Shown: positions 53,892 through 64,000 of the stretch, in pieces
Numbering within the stretch: the stretch's first letter is position 1
Layout: each line of letters starts with the position of its first letter
Origin: Leptasterias polaris
Lineage: Eukaryota; Echinodermata; Asteroidea; Forcipulatida; Asteriidae
NCBI GenBank assembly: GCA_037783415.1
Contig: JAZGTN010000087.1
Location: 1,984,001 to 2,048,000 of the forward strand
Direction of reading: 5' to 3'
DNA length: 64,000 bases
Program-made: the position numbers and the translations under genes
Notes under the pieces: model-generated
Databases searched by the model: none
Told to the model about the DNA's origin: nothing
Seen by the model: only the letters and a program-made list of their open reading frames with translations

Positions 53892-56564
53892 CGGCCTAGT
53901 AGTGTATTAAGCCGTGTATTATTTTTATAAGCCTTGTCCGAGCGGCTAATGGTTGGATTGCCGCGTCATTGTGCATTGCAGTATAGGACGTCCTTAGCAA
54001 CATCGTTAGCAACAGCCGTAGCCGCTAATACTCCGTTTGGCCCTGTTCAAATTAATGGATGGCCGTAACTAGTTGTAGTTGCAGCCAACAGCCAGAGCCA
54101 TATCCGAAGTCGCTTGATTCGTACGGAGGAGTAGATTTATTCACATCATGTATATATCACGGCTTCAGACTACACCTGTTGGGTTGTCATCATCAGAATA
54201 GCTTACACATTGAAACATAGCTTTAAGAAAAATTAATAAACCATACAAACAGTAACCATTGAAAGTTTAGTTAAACTCGGTGGTTGTTTAAGTAGAAACA
54301 ATGAAAAATGGTTTATGTTTTGTTGATGATTTTGTGCAAGTTCATATCACCAGGTTTATTTCCATTGTGGCAATAATTATAAGCAGCATTGATATCTGGT
54401 TCTTCAAATGTTATGTCCTCGAGTTGCTGTATTTCTGTCGTATCTTTTTCTGGTGGATTGAAGCTAATAAGAAACATTTAATCAGTGAACTTTATAAATT
54501 ATAACAATTGCAATTTGATTTCGAAAATGACCAATCCTGTAGTTTTAAACCGTAAATAAATATGTTTTATTTGTGATATTAAACACCATTGTTCCAGGGA
54601 CGAAAGTCTTTGTAACCCTCGTGTTCCTAAATCGTTTCGGGTCTGAAAAAGAAACAATGTAGTCGTTTCCTACAAAGTACAAGGGACGACCCTGAATAAA
54701 TCTTTAACCCCCCACAAAATCAGGGCTTCTTTTCCGTCCATTCAGTTACCAACTGCGGTTTTTACAGGAACCAAGGACATGGGCTTTAAGTGGCTTTTGT
54801 CAGAGCAAATCGACAGCAAGAAGTCGATAATGATTAGGCCCGCACTCAGAATTAATATTGTCCACTGCCATTATGACAGTAACAGGTGTCGCGAAGAGTG
54901 GCAATGCATTTGGGGGAAACTGAGGGCAAATATTTTTATGTTAAGTTTACTGATGTCTTCATGGCGTAATTTTTAAAAGTTCAGTTAATTATGTAATTGG
55001 CCAACAGTGTGCACAGAACCATAAAGAACCATGATGGGGTGGAGTAACCCCCTTTGCCGGAAACAACCTCAGTGGTCAGGTTTAAAAACCTTATATTAAA
55101 AAAAAAATCAAGAAAACAAACGAATTGTTTCCTTAATAACGTAACATAAGTTGTTTTCCTTTATCTTCTCCGATTTAATTTTACTTATTTGTTGAAACGT
55201 TTTTACCATTACTTTGCTATTTTTAGCCAGTCACCGTCTGTTCCTCCATCTGTTTTATTACTATTAGATATATTGCTTGTTTTATGTTCTTGCGGCTAAT
55301 ATGATAATTTCTGGTTTTTGTATTCCACCGATTACGTTTATTTAGTGTTATTGGAAGGCAATCCTTTCTAAGCCTGTCTTATCCCGGACATTGCTCCAAA
55401 TGCCATACTTAAAATTAGTGTGTTTTGTTCATGGCTTCCCTATAATACCTTGTGAAGTGCGTCTGCAAATAAATAATCAATTGAATTTAATCGAGGTATC
55501 TTTTTACGACGAACCGCACGCAAGTATAGTGCCATCATAATCCAGATCTTTGAACAAACAAATCAGTAATATTTCTAAGCCTGAACGCTTAGCCGACTTA
55601 AAAGTAAAGTCACATTGACTTGTTCACACTGATCAGAATTGTTGTACCATTGTTGTAACATATGTTACTTGCAGTGAGGCGCAGTCAAGCGGGACCAGCT
55701 TTTGTAGCCGAACCAAAAAAGCTGAACAGATTTTTATGGCCAAACCAAAAATGGAAACGGTTTGTGTAGCTAAACAAACGAGTTTTATGCGCATTATGGG
55801 ATTATTAGGTCTGGCTAAGCACAACTGTCCTTTGAAATGAAATCACTAAAAAGCGATTAAAATAAACTTATGGGGTCGCAATATGTCATGATTGAATGAA
55901 ATGAAGAACGGTGTTTTGCTATAAAACAAACTCCTTTTTTATGTGAGTACAGTTCAAACTTAAAGACCTCGTACGCCCATTTGGGCTATGTTGGCTATTT
56001 CGTAACTGCGGGGGAATTTTGTGACATAAACCGTCCAATAATAAAACAACTTAGTATCGGCTTATAGGCCTTGTTACAATTATTTAAATGAGTGACTTAT
56101 TAAAAAATAGACGATTTGAACACGAAACAGTATTTAAACATTAGGCCTAGGTCCTACATGGACTGTTTTCGCCGGAAATTTTTTTCTTTCTTTCTTTTTC
56201 TCTCTGAACGAATTTTGTCAGATGTTTCAAAACATACCAAAAAGTAACACACAACAACTTCAGCACATGCCACGACGGACAATACACAAAATACATGTAA
56301 CATGCAAAATCGTTTGTACATGGCTGATGGACGTGATTTAATGTCAGAATTCCGACAGTAATTATAATTTCATTTACCACTAATCATCTGGTGGATTAAT
56401 AGCAGGGAACCCACTATCAAACATACAGAGGACATTTTATAATCAAAATTATTTTCATGTATGATGATTTCCCCCTGCTTTAGACTGATTTTTTTATTAA
56501 TATATACATATATTTGTTTGCCCTTGAAAAAACAAATTGTTATTAATAAGGCCTGGGAAGTCTA
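53892..56564. other. Gene-poor region
   Basis: No convincing exon. At about 53995-54105 GTTAGCAACAGCCGTAGCCG resembles the core of the small foldback at 61793-61892. The open frame at 54301-54504 is hydrophobic with no recognisable family. Confidence 0.35.
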
Positions 56565-56944
56565 TTAAAGGGAAGGTATACATTTTGGTCATTACTCTAA
56601 ACATGATTTGCAATAAAAACTTGCTCAGTTAGAAGTACAGCAGCCTTCGGAAGTATAAAGCATTTTGAGAATCATTTCACTTTGAAGTAATGTGGTTTTG
56701 TGTTAATCCACCAAAATTTGAATCTGAGAAACGTTACTCTCAGAAACGTTTCTCAGATTCTGTATTCCAATTACGGATTATTCTTCCTGTGGACATATTG
56801 GCTCCAGATTTTTGGCGATATCTCAAAAGCGCTACCACCTTTTGAAATAAAATGTTCAATCATTTTATTTTGTATAGTAGGCCTATTTATTTAGGATTAA
56901 AACAATCGAACCGTTCCCCTAAAAATGGTTAACGTCCCGTTTAA
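56565..56944. mobile_element. MITE, AAGTATACCTTTG family, inverted orientation
   Basis: The left end TTAAAGGGAAGGTATAC and right end GTTAACGTCCCGTTTAA are inverted. The interior carries the complements of the 37171-37552 landmarks, including CATTTTGAGAATCATTTCAC and GATATCTCAAAAGCG, plus a duplicated GAGAAACGTT segment. Confidence 0.8.
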
Positions 56945-59900
56945 GCCTACACCATGCTTACGCCAATATGATGGTCAGCCCTTGAACGCGATAAAATGTT
57001 CCCACCTTTTTTCCCAAGTACCAAATATCATGCCTGTGTTTTCCGTTTTGCTATTTTTGTTTTATTTTTGTGGGTTTTTTTTTGCTGGGGCAGCTCTAAA
57101 TACCGGTATTGACTTTGCTATTTTGCATAGTGTTCTACCACCAGTTAGTACCAGGCCGGCACGACTCTGGTCGCCAGGATGATCAATCAAAAACACCCAT
57201 TGCTCAGTCCAGCATTCTGCTAAACCCATCCCGGAGTTAAAAAAATAATAATAATAATAATATCACTTTCCATGCCTCAATGCTAAGTTGCCAGCAGGGA
57301 GTAGACAGCGTGTGTTCTCGCTTTAGAGTACGGGGGAAAAGTTCACAAAAACAGGGTCAGGTTCTTTTTGACCCAAAAGGCCAATCGAAATAGTTAATGT
57401 ATCTTCCATGCGTCCCGTGTGATCTTGGCACGCTTTGATTATTATTGCGTCTCTTGGGATTTGGTCCATTTGTATTTTACGGAAAGGGTTACACCATTTT
57501 TGTTAAGTAGCAGAGTGTAACACTTAGTGTAGCTTAGTGTGGAAGAGTAGGGGTTTCCCCTGAACGGTGTTATTAATTGTCAGATGTGTGAAAATGTAAA
57601 ATTACATCACTAACTTTTTTACAAAAGAGCCACAGAGTCTAGACTTTCTGTAGGCGCGATTTTACACAGCACAGGGAAATATTGCAGCGTGATTTTTTTT
57701 TCTTCAACTTTTAATATGACGAAAGGAGCACCTCACAAAACACCCCCCCCCCCCTACCTAGTTACGGGCCTGCTGCCAAGTGTATGCAAAAAATACTCGG
57801 TTTAATGCTCGTACACGAAACCTGACAAGGGTTCTCAATTAAAACGTTCTCATTTGTCAGAAAGTAATGTATGAAAAATCCAGATTAAAAGCTAGACTGC
57901 CATGGCACCCTTTGGAAACATTACAAAAATACTCATGAAAAAAAGGATGTCAAAATAGGTGCAAAATGTTTACTTGAAAACGTTAATACATGTCTTGTTG
58001 GGTTTATTATACGCTGATAGTTAGGCATGATTTCCTCGTTCATTTGTTTATGATTTTATGTTAAATCTGCGGACAACAAAAACATCTCTTCCAGCAGGAG
58101 ATGTCGAGGGAAGTACACAAGTTTAAAAAAAATACTTTCATTAAAAGATGTGTCTGCCACAAGCTCTTGGTCATAAATTGTAAAAAATTGTTGTTACGTC
58201 ATAATTAAAAGTAAAAAGCAGAACCAGAAATCTTTCAAGGAAAGATATACCTAAATAAAGACGGACTTTGTATGGTATATTTTCAGATAGGAAACTAGTC
58301 TTGTCTCAAATCTTTAAGTCAACTTTTAATCGAATTTTATCAAGTTTCTGGACTGTTTCTCAACGTGTTTTAAGACAATTTTGTTTCTGTTATCAACGCG
58401 TTTCTTCGTTTTAGCCTACGTGCTGAAAATTACCCAACACCGGAGCACCAAGGCGCGGTACTCCACACGGCACGTGCCACGGGAATGTCCACGGCAGCGC
58501 CTGTCCTGTAATTCACGGTGGATGCAAGGCTACTATACTCGTAGTGAACGTAGCCTCCTTGCCCTGTCAGGTCTCTTGTCTCGACGAATATATTTCTAAG
58601 CGATGAAATCTGCAATGCGTCAAAAGGGGATGGTCTTCACCGGGAACCCTCAAGGACAATATATTTTGCTGGGTGTTTGTTTAACGAGAAGTTAAACAAA
58701 GAAGTACACTTTTTAGCAGAGATCGCTGATTTTAACAACAAACCGGCAACCATTAATAAATTAATAAAAACAATCGGCAATATATCGGCAAGACATATAT
58801 GCATCAGATGGTTCAACTATATTACCAGATTTCTTTTTTCTCCCTTTTTTGTCGAGTACGAATCGTTTATCGCCAAAAGTTTTCGTAGCATAAAATAATG
58901 TGTTCAGTAAATAAACATTCATGGCAATTCGTTATCACTATGTTGGGATTGCGTTAGGTTTCTTCAAATAATATATAAATGCCATCTGTCTTTGCATAAG
59001 GCACGACTTGGTAACATTATCTGCAACTTTACGCGTGGTGTAAACTGCAAATTTATAGGGTCTACCCCACGAGAGCGTAAATACGTACAGACTGGTTTTA
59101 TTGTTAAGAACTAGTTATAAAATGTTAATCAAAGCATAGAATGATTAAACAAGTGTGAATAACAAAGTCTGCTATTTATCTGTCAGACTTGAGCCGTAAA
59201 TTTCAACGCCTTGCTTGGTGAGTCACACAGCGATGTTTCGGGTGTAGTCTACGTGCCACATCTCGGCTTTGTTTTACGCACGAATGTTTACGATTTCTTG
59301 GACCACAATTTTCGATGAGCGATTTGCCAAATTAATTGCGTGTGTATGAATCTGTTTTATAGCTCCGTTGGCTGGCATACGGTGCTGAGTAAACAGGAAT
59401 CTCTTTTTGGATAACCGCATTGTTAATAATAGTAATCATAATAATGGAAACGGTCCAATAGCGACACCTGCATTAATCTGTGAAAGTGATTGGTCAGAAG
59501 TTTCTGACGTCATACGGGCCCCGGAAAGTGGCTTGTAAACTGTAAAACACTATCCATAAATCAAGCACTATGTGTGTACATTTTTTATCCACTCGAGAGT
59601 GATTTTATAATTTCTCTTTTCCTTTTTTGAATTAATGTAACCCAGAACATATTTTGAATCTTTCATAAAGAATATAAAAATAATTGTAAACAAATTGCAA
59701 AGTGCTGGGGGAATTTCTGCGCATAGCAAAATTAACGCTTCAAACGTAATGAACTATGTCTTGAGACAAAAATTGATAATAATAATAATAAGAGCAAATA
59801 TGACAACTTATGACCAAGGCGACAGTGAGGATTGACAGCCATGGATTTACCGGACACGCGAGTACAAATCCCAGCAACAAAGGGGGGCACTCACGTCTAC

Positions 59901-60732
59901 AAGCCGGGTGGTCATGCGGACATGATACGGTGAATCGAATGGGGCTCGCTAGCCGCTCGCACCCGGGCCCGCTCATCAGAAATCACCCGCCTGCTCAAAA
60001 AGGTAACACTGACTTGGTGCTTAATCCATCTAAAGTGCAAACTGCCCGAGGCTGGTTCAGCCAAAAAATATATATATACTGCCACCTCCCTTATCTAATT
60101 CAGTCAACTTCTTTTTCTTCACTTCCACATTGTGTAATTATTAGTTTTCAATTTTTTGAAATAGCACTCTTACTCAACACTCACACCACGGAAGAGATTG
60201 TTTACCGGGCGTTGGTTTGCTGCCCTAGCCGGTGTTTCCGCTCCGATCGCCCCGTGTGTCTTCGACTGCAATTACCCACCATTAAGAATTCATTATTTGA
60301 ATGACACACGAATAGCCGGTTATCTATGGAGTATGATTAGCTCATCGCTTGTGCAGATCCTGGTTCATTTTGCCCAATCAAAAGCAATTTTTTCATCTTT
60401 GATTGAAAAGATAATAATAACCGTACGGCAAAAAGTATACGACAGCTATGCGTATAGGCCCTGACTGTCAGGTTAGATAATATCAATATATTGTTAATAA
60501 CTTGCTTTCCTCGTATCAACTTTAAACGCACTTTGATTGAGGAAAAAGAAGTGAGGCTTATTTTATCCTTTAGTCGCCTCTGATCCTGTCTGCCTTTTTA
60601 TATAGCCTATCCCTCATTTGGCAATAAACAAGATAAAACTCTCAGAACGTATAATGTTTATGCTGCAGCGATCCCCTGCTATCTTGGATCTGCCTTTGAT
60701 TCATACAAGTAAAAGTTTTCCCACCTCAAAAT
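56945..60732. other. Gene-poor region
   Basis: Small features only: (AAT)n at 57243-57263, a C run at 57743-57755, and a GC-rich patch at 58440-58560 with a hairpin around GCAAGGCTAC/GTAGCCTCCTTGC. A 164-codon open frame at 59810-60304 lacks splice, composition or family support, so I do not call it a gene. Confidence 0.35.
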
Positions 60733-60774
60733 ATAAAAGCTGACAGGACAAGCCTCTTCACACGATCACCCCGT
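60733..60774 (+). promoter_or_regulatory. Possible TATA promoter with nearby splice donor
   Basis: ATATAAAAGC at about 60731-60740 is followed about 30 bp later by an initiator-like CTCTTCACAC and then by a consensus donor GTAAGTACG at 60773. This could be the first exon of a gene continuing beyond the window, but no downstream coding exon was recognised. Confidence 0.15.
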
Positions 60775-61053
60775 AAGTACGTGCCAATGTCTATAAGAGG
60801 CCCGTCCCCCACGTGTTTAACACCGACCGCACCGTGTCATCTCATTGACTACGGGTACAGTGACGACTGCAGCGGGCACGCGAGTGTGACCTTATCGGGT
60901 CATTCGCTCTCGCGCACCCGGTACTTCATAAACCATTTAGTGGCTCCGATATTGCGCCCACTGGTACTCGCAGTTTCTGATTTATGGTTACAGAGTTGTC
61001 TTACTCGTTCAGCACGGGAGTTTGGTTTTTTCCCTTCTTATGGCATTTTATCT

Positions 61054-61297
61054 CTCTAAATTGACCTGTTTGTGTTGTGTATTGCCCATAATACCACAGC
61101 ACCTGTTACGAAAATGGTTGTTATAGTTGGGTGACGATCTGGACAGACCGCCATAGTCGTCGAAACAATTATTAGTGTCCAAGTTGGTTTCACTTTCTAT
61201 GTCAACGAACATCCAAAATGCCACACTGTTCATGAAAAAGGAACAAGGAACTTGGCAATGGGTCGGTTGGTTTTGACTTTTACACTCGGTGCTGCAA
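61054..61297 (-). CDS. Possible terminal coding exon, minus strand, unidentified
   Basis: On the minus strand an acceptor-like TTCATTGTTGCAG (about 61297) opens a frame of about 80 codons. It runs TECKSQNQPTHCQVPC...FFMNSVAFWMFVDIES...HFRNRCCGIMG and stops at TAA. It is cysteine-containing with one hydrophobic stretch. No family is recognised and upstream exons would lie to the right. It may be chance. Confidence 0.18.
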
Positions 61298-61792
61298 CAA
61301 TGAATCCAAGTTAATTTGATTATCCATGACTCAAACAAAGAACACTTTATGCCTATTTGTGTATATTAAGATAGACATACGAAGTGCATCAACCATCCAA
61401 ATCGGTTCAAATCTTACTCCTAACCACAAACCTCAACCTGGTGTCGGAGCTGAGAGAGAACAGTTCAGTTCAGTTCAGTTCAGATACACATTTATAACAG
61501 AACAGAAAGTTGTTGTTGTTGTTGTTGTTGAAGTTGTTTAGGGAGCCTTTGATGGCCTTATAAGTTTTTATACGTCCTTACTTACTCTGTATTCCATCAT
61601 CATCAATGGCACAGATATTCACCAAAGCTTCTTCGTTTTATTCCTTGGAAGAGTGGGGGCGAGATCAGAAACAGCAGAAGGGATAAAATGGCAAATTGTG
61701 TGGTTTCGGTTCAGTGTTTTTGTTATCCCTTTGTCACAAAGAAAAGTTGAAGCCACGTGTAGATATCGTAATGGATATGAAGGCCCGGCCAT

Positions 61793-61892
61793 CGCGACGT
61801 GTCCGAAATAGTGGCTACGGCTTCAGCTGTTGCTAAGAGTGTTGCTGTGGGCAGCCTATGATCCTGCCATAGCCGCTAATTCAGACACGGCC
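61793..61892. mobile_element. 100-bp foldback element
   Basis: GCGACGTGTCCGAAATAGTG...GCTACGGC at the left pairs with GCCATAGCCGCTAATTCAGA...CACGGCCC at the right, about 28 bp with a few mismatches. Confidence 0.65.
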
Positions 61893-62044
61893 CACGTTGA
61901 GACAGAGAGGGATCCCTATTTTGCGTCAATGTCAACTGATCAAGCGGGTTTAAATTTTAATATATTTAAAGCCCAGTCCCCATCTCCTTTTCTGAACGAA
62001 AACCTTTCTCTGGACGCCACCAACTTTCAAAACTTGAATGATTA

Positions 62045-62634
62045 GGCCAAGTAAAATAAATAACATGTTGCTCGTCCCCGCCCGCTCCGATTTTGGAGGC
62101 CGCACCGAATTTTTTGTTATTTGTTATTTGTTATTATTATTATTTTTTTTATCTTTGAAATCAATTTACATATTGAGATCTATTTTAAATGTATCCTTCA
62201 TTTTTATTGAGCAATTTCATCATCTTTCTTGCATGTAGGCCTACAAAAAATGCTATTTCCACAACGCAATCGTGAGAAACTCCACATTTTCTTTGAAACA
62301 TTTTGCCACAGTTCTTTTTTGTACGAGATCTTTGCACCAGGATGTGATGCCACACACACAAAATAATTTTGGAGCAAAAGCAAAAATAACTCTTGGAAAG
62401 AATAACAATATGTATCGAAATGGACACAGAAACACACATGGCAACTCTAAACAGAATTTGAGGACATACAGAACCATAAAACCATCTTCAAATACGATAT
62501 GGCGGCCATCATAGACATGATGGCCATCTTGAAAAAAATAACAACAAATTTGAAAATAACAAACAACAAGGGCCTCCCTCACCAACTTTTTTAAAAAGTC
62601 CGGACGAGCAACATGTTATTTATTTTACTTTGCC
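62045..62634. mobile_element. 590-bp non-autonomous DNA transposon
   Basis: Terminal inverted repeats GGCCAAGTAAAATAAATAAC...ATGTTGCTCGTCC and the complement ...GAGCAACATGTTATTTATTT...TACTTTGCC match over 33 bp with one difference. TTA directly flanks both sides, consistent with a 3-bp target duplication of the PIF/Harbinger type. The interior includes a second inverted pair around AAAAATAACAACAAATT and ATTTTTTGTTATTTGTTATT. No transposase is encoded. Confidence 0.88.
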
Positions 62635-64000
62635 TTATAGCCTTGTAAAGTAACATTGTCCAGGTGTGACTAGTGTGACCACCCCTCATAAAAAGTTAGT
62701 TGGGGTCTTAAAAAACACTTACAGAAAACGCAAAATATTGAAGTTGGCTCCGTGAATATTGCCCTTGCGTCGCCAATACGGGTTTTAACCGTTTAATGCT
62801 GGAACTGTTAACATACACGAAGTCAGACCTTTTGTATTCAATCAAACGGGGATTTTGACATACACTCTTATTGTATAACTTTAAACACGTCTATCACTCA
62901 ATATTCACAGTAAACTACATTGTTTCATATAAACAATTATTTCTTTAGACAAAAATAGAATACACTTTTCCTGTAAAGTACTGTATAGTTTTGTAGATAA
63001 CTGTCGTCTATTTTGTCTCTCAGACTTACGTCGCACCCTGCTGATTTCTGTTAGTTTGTCAATAATTGCAAAGCAAAACCATAGAGAACCCCCGATGGGA
63101 TCCGCTATTCGGGACTAGTCAGGCGCGGGCAAATCGTGAGGTTCTTCACCGTATGTCCATGACAGCGACCCGGTCACGTTTCCTACCAACCGTGCGACAC
63201 CCCCCCCCCCCCCCCCCCCCCCCCCCACTAAAATATTTTAGTACTTTGTTAAGCGCATATGACTGGTAAAAACCATCACCGGCCCTTTCATTAACATGAT
63301 CTTTAGTAATATATCCCTGCATTGTGCACCCTATTGTGAGCGAAATGAATGTCTATCTTAATGACCTACTTTTGACACTGCAGACTTAATTGGACCCACT
63401 TGTTTTTGTAGCACATGGAATTAGAAGTGTTTGTGTTTTTATAGTGGTTTCAAAAACGCCCCGATGAAATAATAGGTTTTTTTAAGAGTGGACAAAAGGT
63501 TGCCCTTATTATAGTTGTTGCTTAAAAGTTAATCAAGAATGTTGATGTTCGCAAAAAGCATTTAAGGCCTAGTCATGCATACTGTTGTGTTGTGTGTATA
63601 CTGTGATGTTCTGGTCGTGTTCTCCCTCTTTTCCATCACTGTTGTTGAGTATAAACTTCTATTGAACAATTGGGGGAAAATAGTTTATTTGCAGGGGCGT
63701 TATAAGTACAAGTGCCAGAACTTCTAATTAGGATTTTGTCAGCAGTACCTGTAAAGGACTTAGTTGAGCTACACCAAAACTTTCCCTGAACCTTTTCTTT
63801 TGTTTTAACGGAGGCTGAACTGAAATGTAGTCTGGTCCTTTTTGCGTTTAGCGTATGTAGCGTATAAACTGCCCTTCCGGGTAAAGGATACCAGAGAAAC
63901 AATGGCCGCCAATTGTGTGCCTGGCCGGCCGCAATCAAAATGCACATCATTCCAATCCGTCATCACCTGTTGCGGTCATTTACACGTGACGTCTTTAGTT
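62635..64000. other. Window end, no gene seen
   Basis: AT-rich sequence with a C run of about 27 at 63200-63226. No exon or repeat family was recognised. Confidence 0.4.

Noticed and set aside
59810..60304. 164-codon frame as a gene
   Set aside because: No family features, no splice signals and mixed composition; probably chance in a slightly GC-rich patch.
62185..62585. Minus-strand hydrophobic frames up to 110 codons
   Set aside because: They lie wholly inside the terminal-inverted-repeat element 62045-62634 and have no transposase or other family features.

Overview
This is eukaryotic nuclear DNA. It has multi-exon genes with GT-AG introns, abundant tRNA-derived SINEs, short inverted-repeat (MITE or foldback) elements and a full-length L1/Tx1-like LINE. 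The protein relationships and the repeat families (TTAA-flanked elements beginning GGCACTGGACACGTTTGG, class-II-tRNA-headed SINEs with ATT-rich tails) suggest an invertebrate deuterostome, most likely an echinoderm and perhaps a sea star. The phylum is inferred from recall and was not verified by search.

Layout. Positions 323-1572 (+) hold the last three exons of a DEG/ENaC (ASIC-like) sodium channel. Positions 1573-7758 are intergenic and 5' flank. They include CCAAT boxes, two ATGGCGAC (YY1-like) sites, a candidate divergent exon on the minus strand (3827-3896) and a probable non-coding first exon of the next gene ending at 4619.

Positions 7772-43383 (+) are a complete BRCA2 gene. I joined 22 coding exons by hand. 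Every junction is GT-AG, all phases agree, and the total is 12,534 nt (4,177 codons plus stop; the human protein has 3,418). In order it encodes a PALB2-binding LGPxxxxWF motif, a long acidic linker, one 5.3-kb exon with 21 BRC (RAD51-binding) repeats, the helical domain, OB1, OB2 with the tower, OB3, and a C-terminal tail with a TR2-like segment. The introns carry most of the repeats, several of them nested or sitting on splice sites.

Positions 43384-45496 hold the BRCA2 3' end, a small foldback element and a minisatellite rich in Pol III B-box motifs. Positions 45497-51003 are an intact LINE (ORF1, ORF2 with endonuclease, reverse transcriptase and CCHC knuckle) between 14-bp target-site duplications. 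From 51018 to 64000 I see no convincing gene, only inverted-repeat elements, homopolymer runs and weak exon or promoter candidates.

The most notable observations are the 21 BRC repeats, six of them part of a young 123-bp tandem expansion; an 87-bp intronic minisatellite that is an amplified copy of the BRCA2 helical-domain splice acceptor, with every decoy AG replaced by AT; a 3-codon uORF whose stop overlaps the BRCA2 start codon; and a SINE that was tandemly amplified inside a single target-site duplication.
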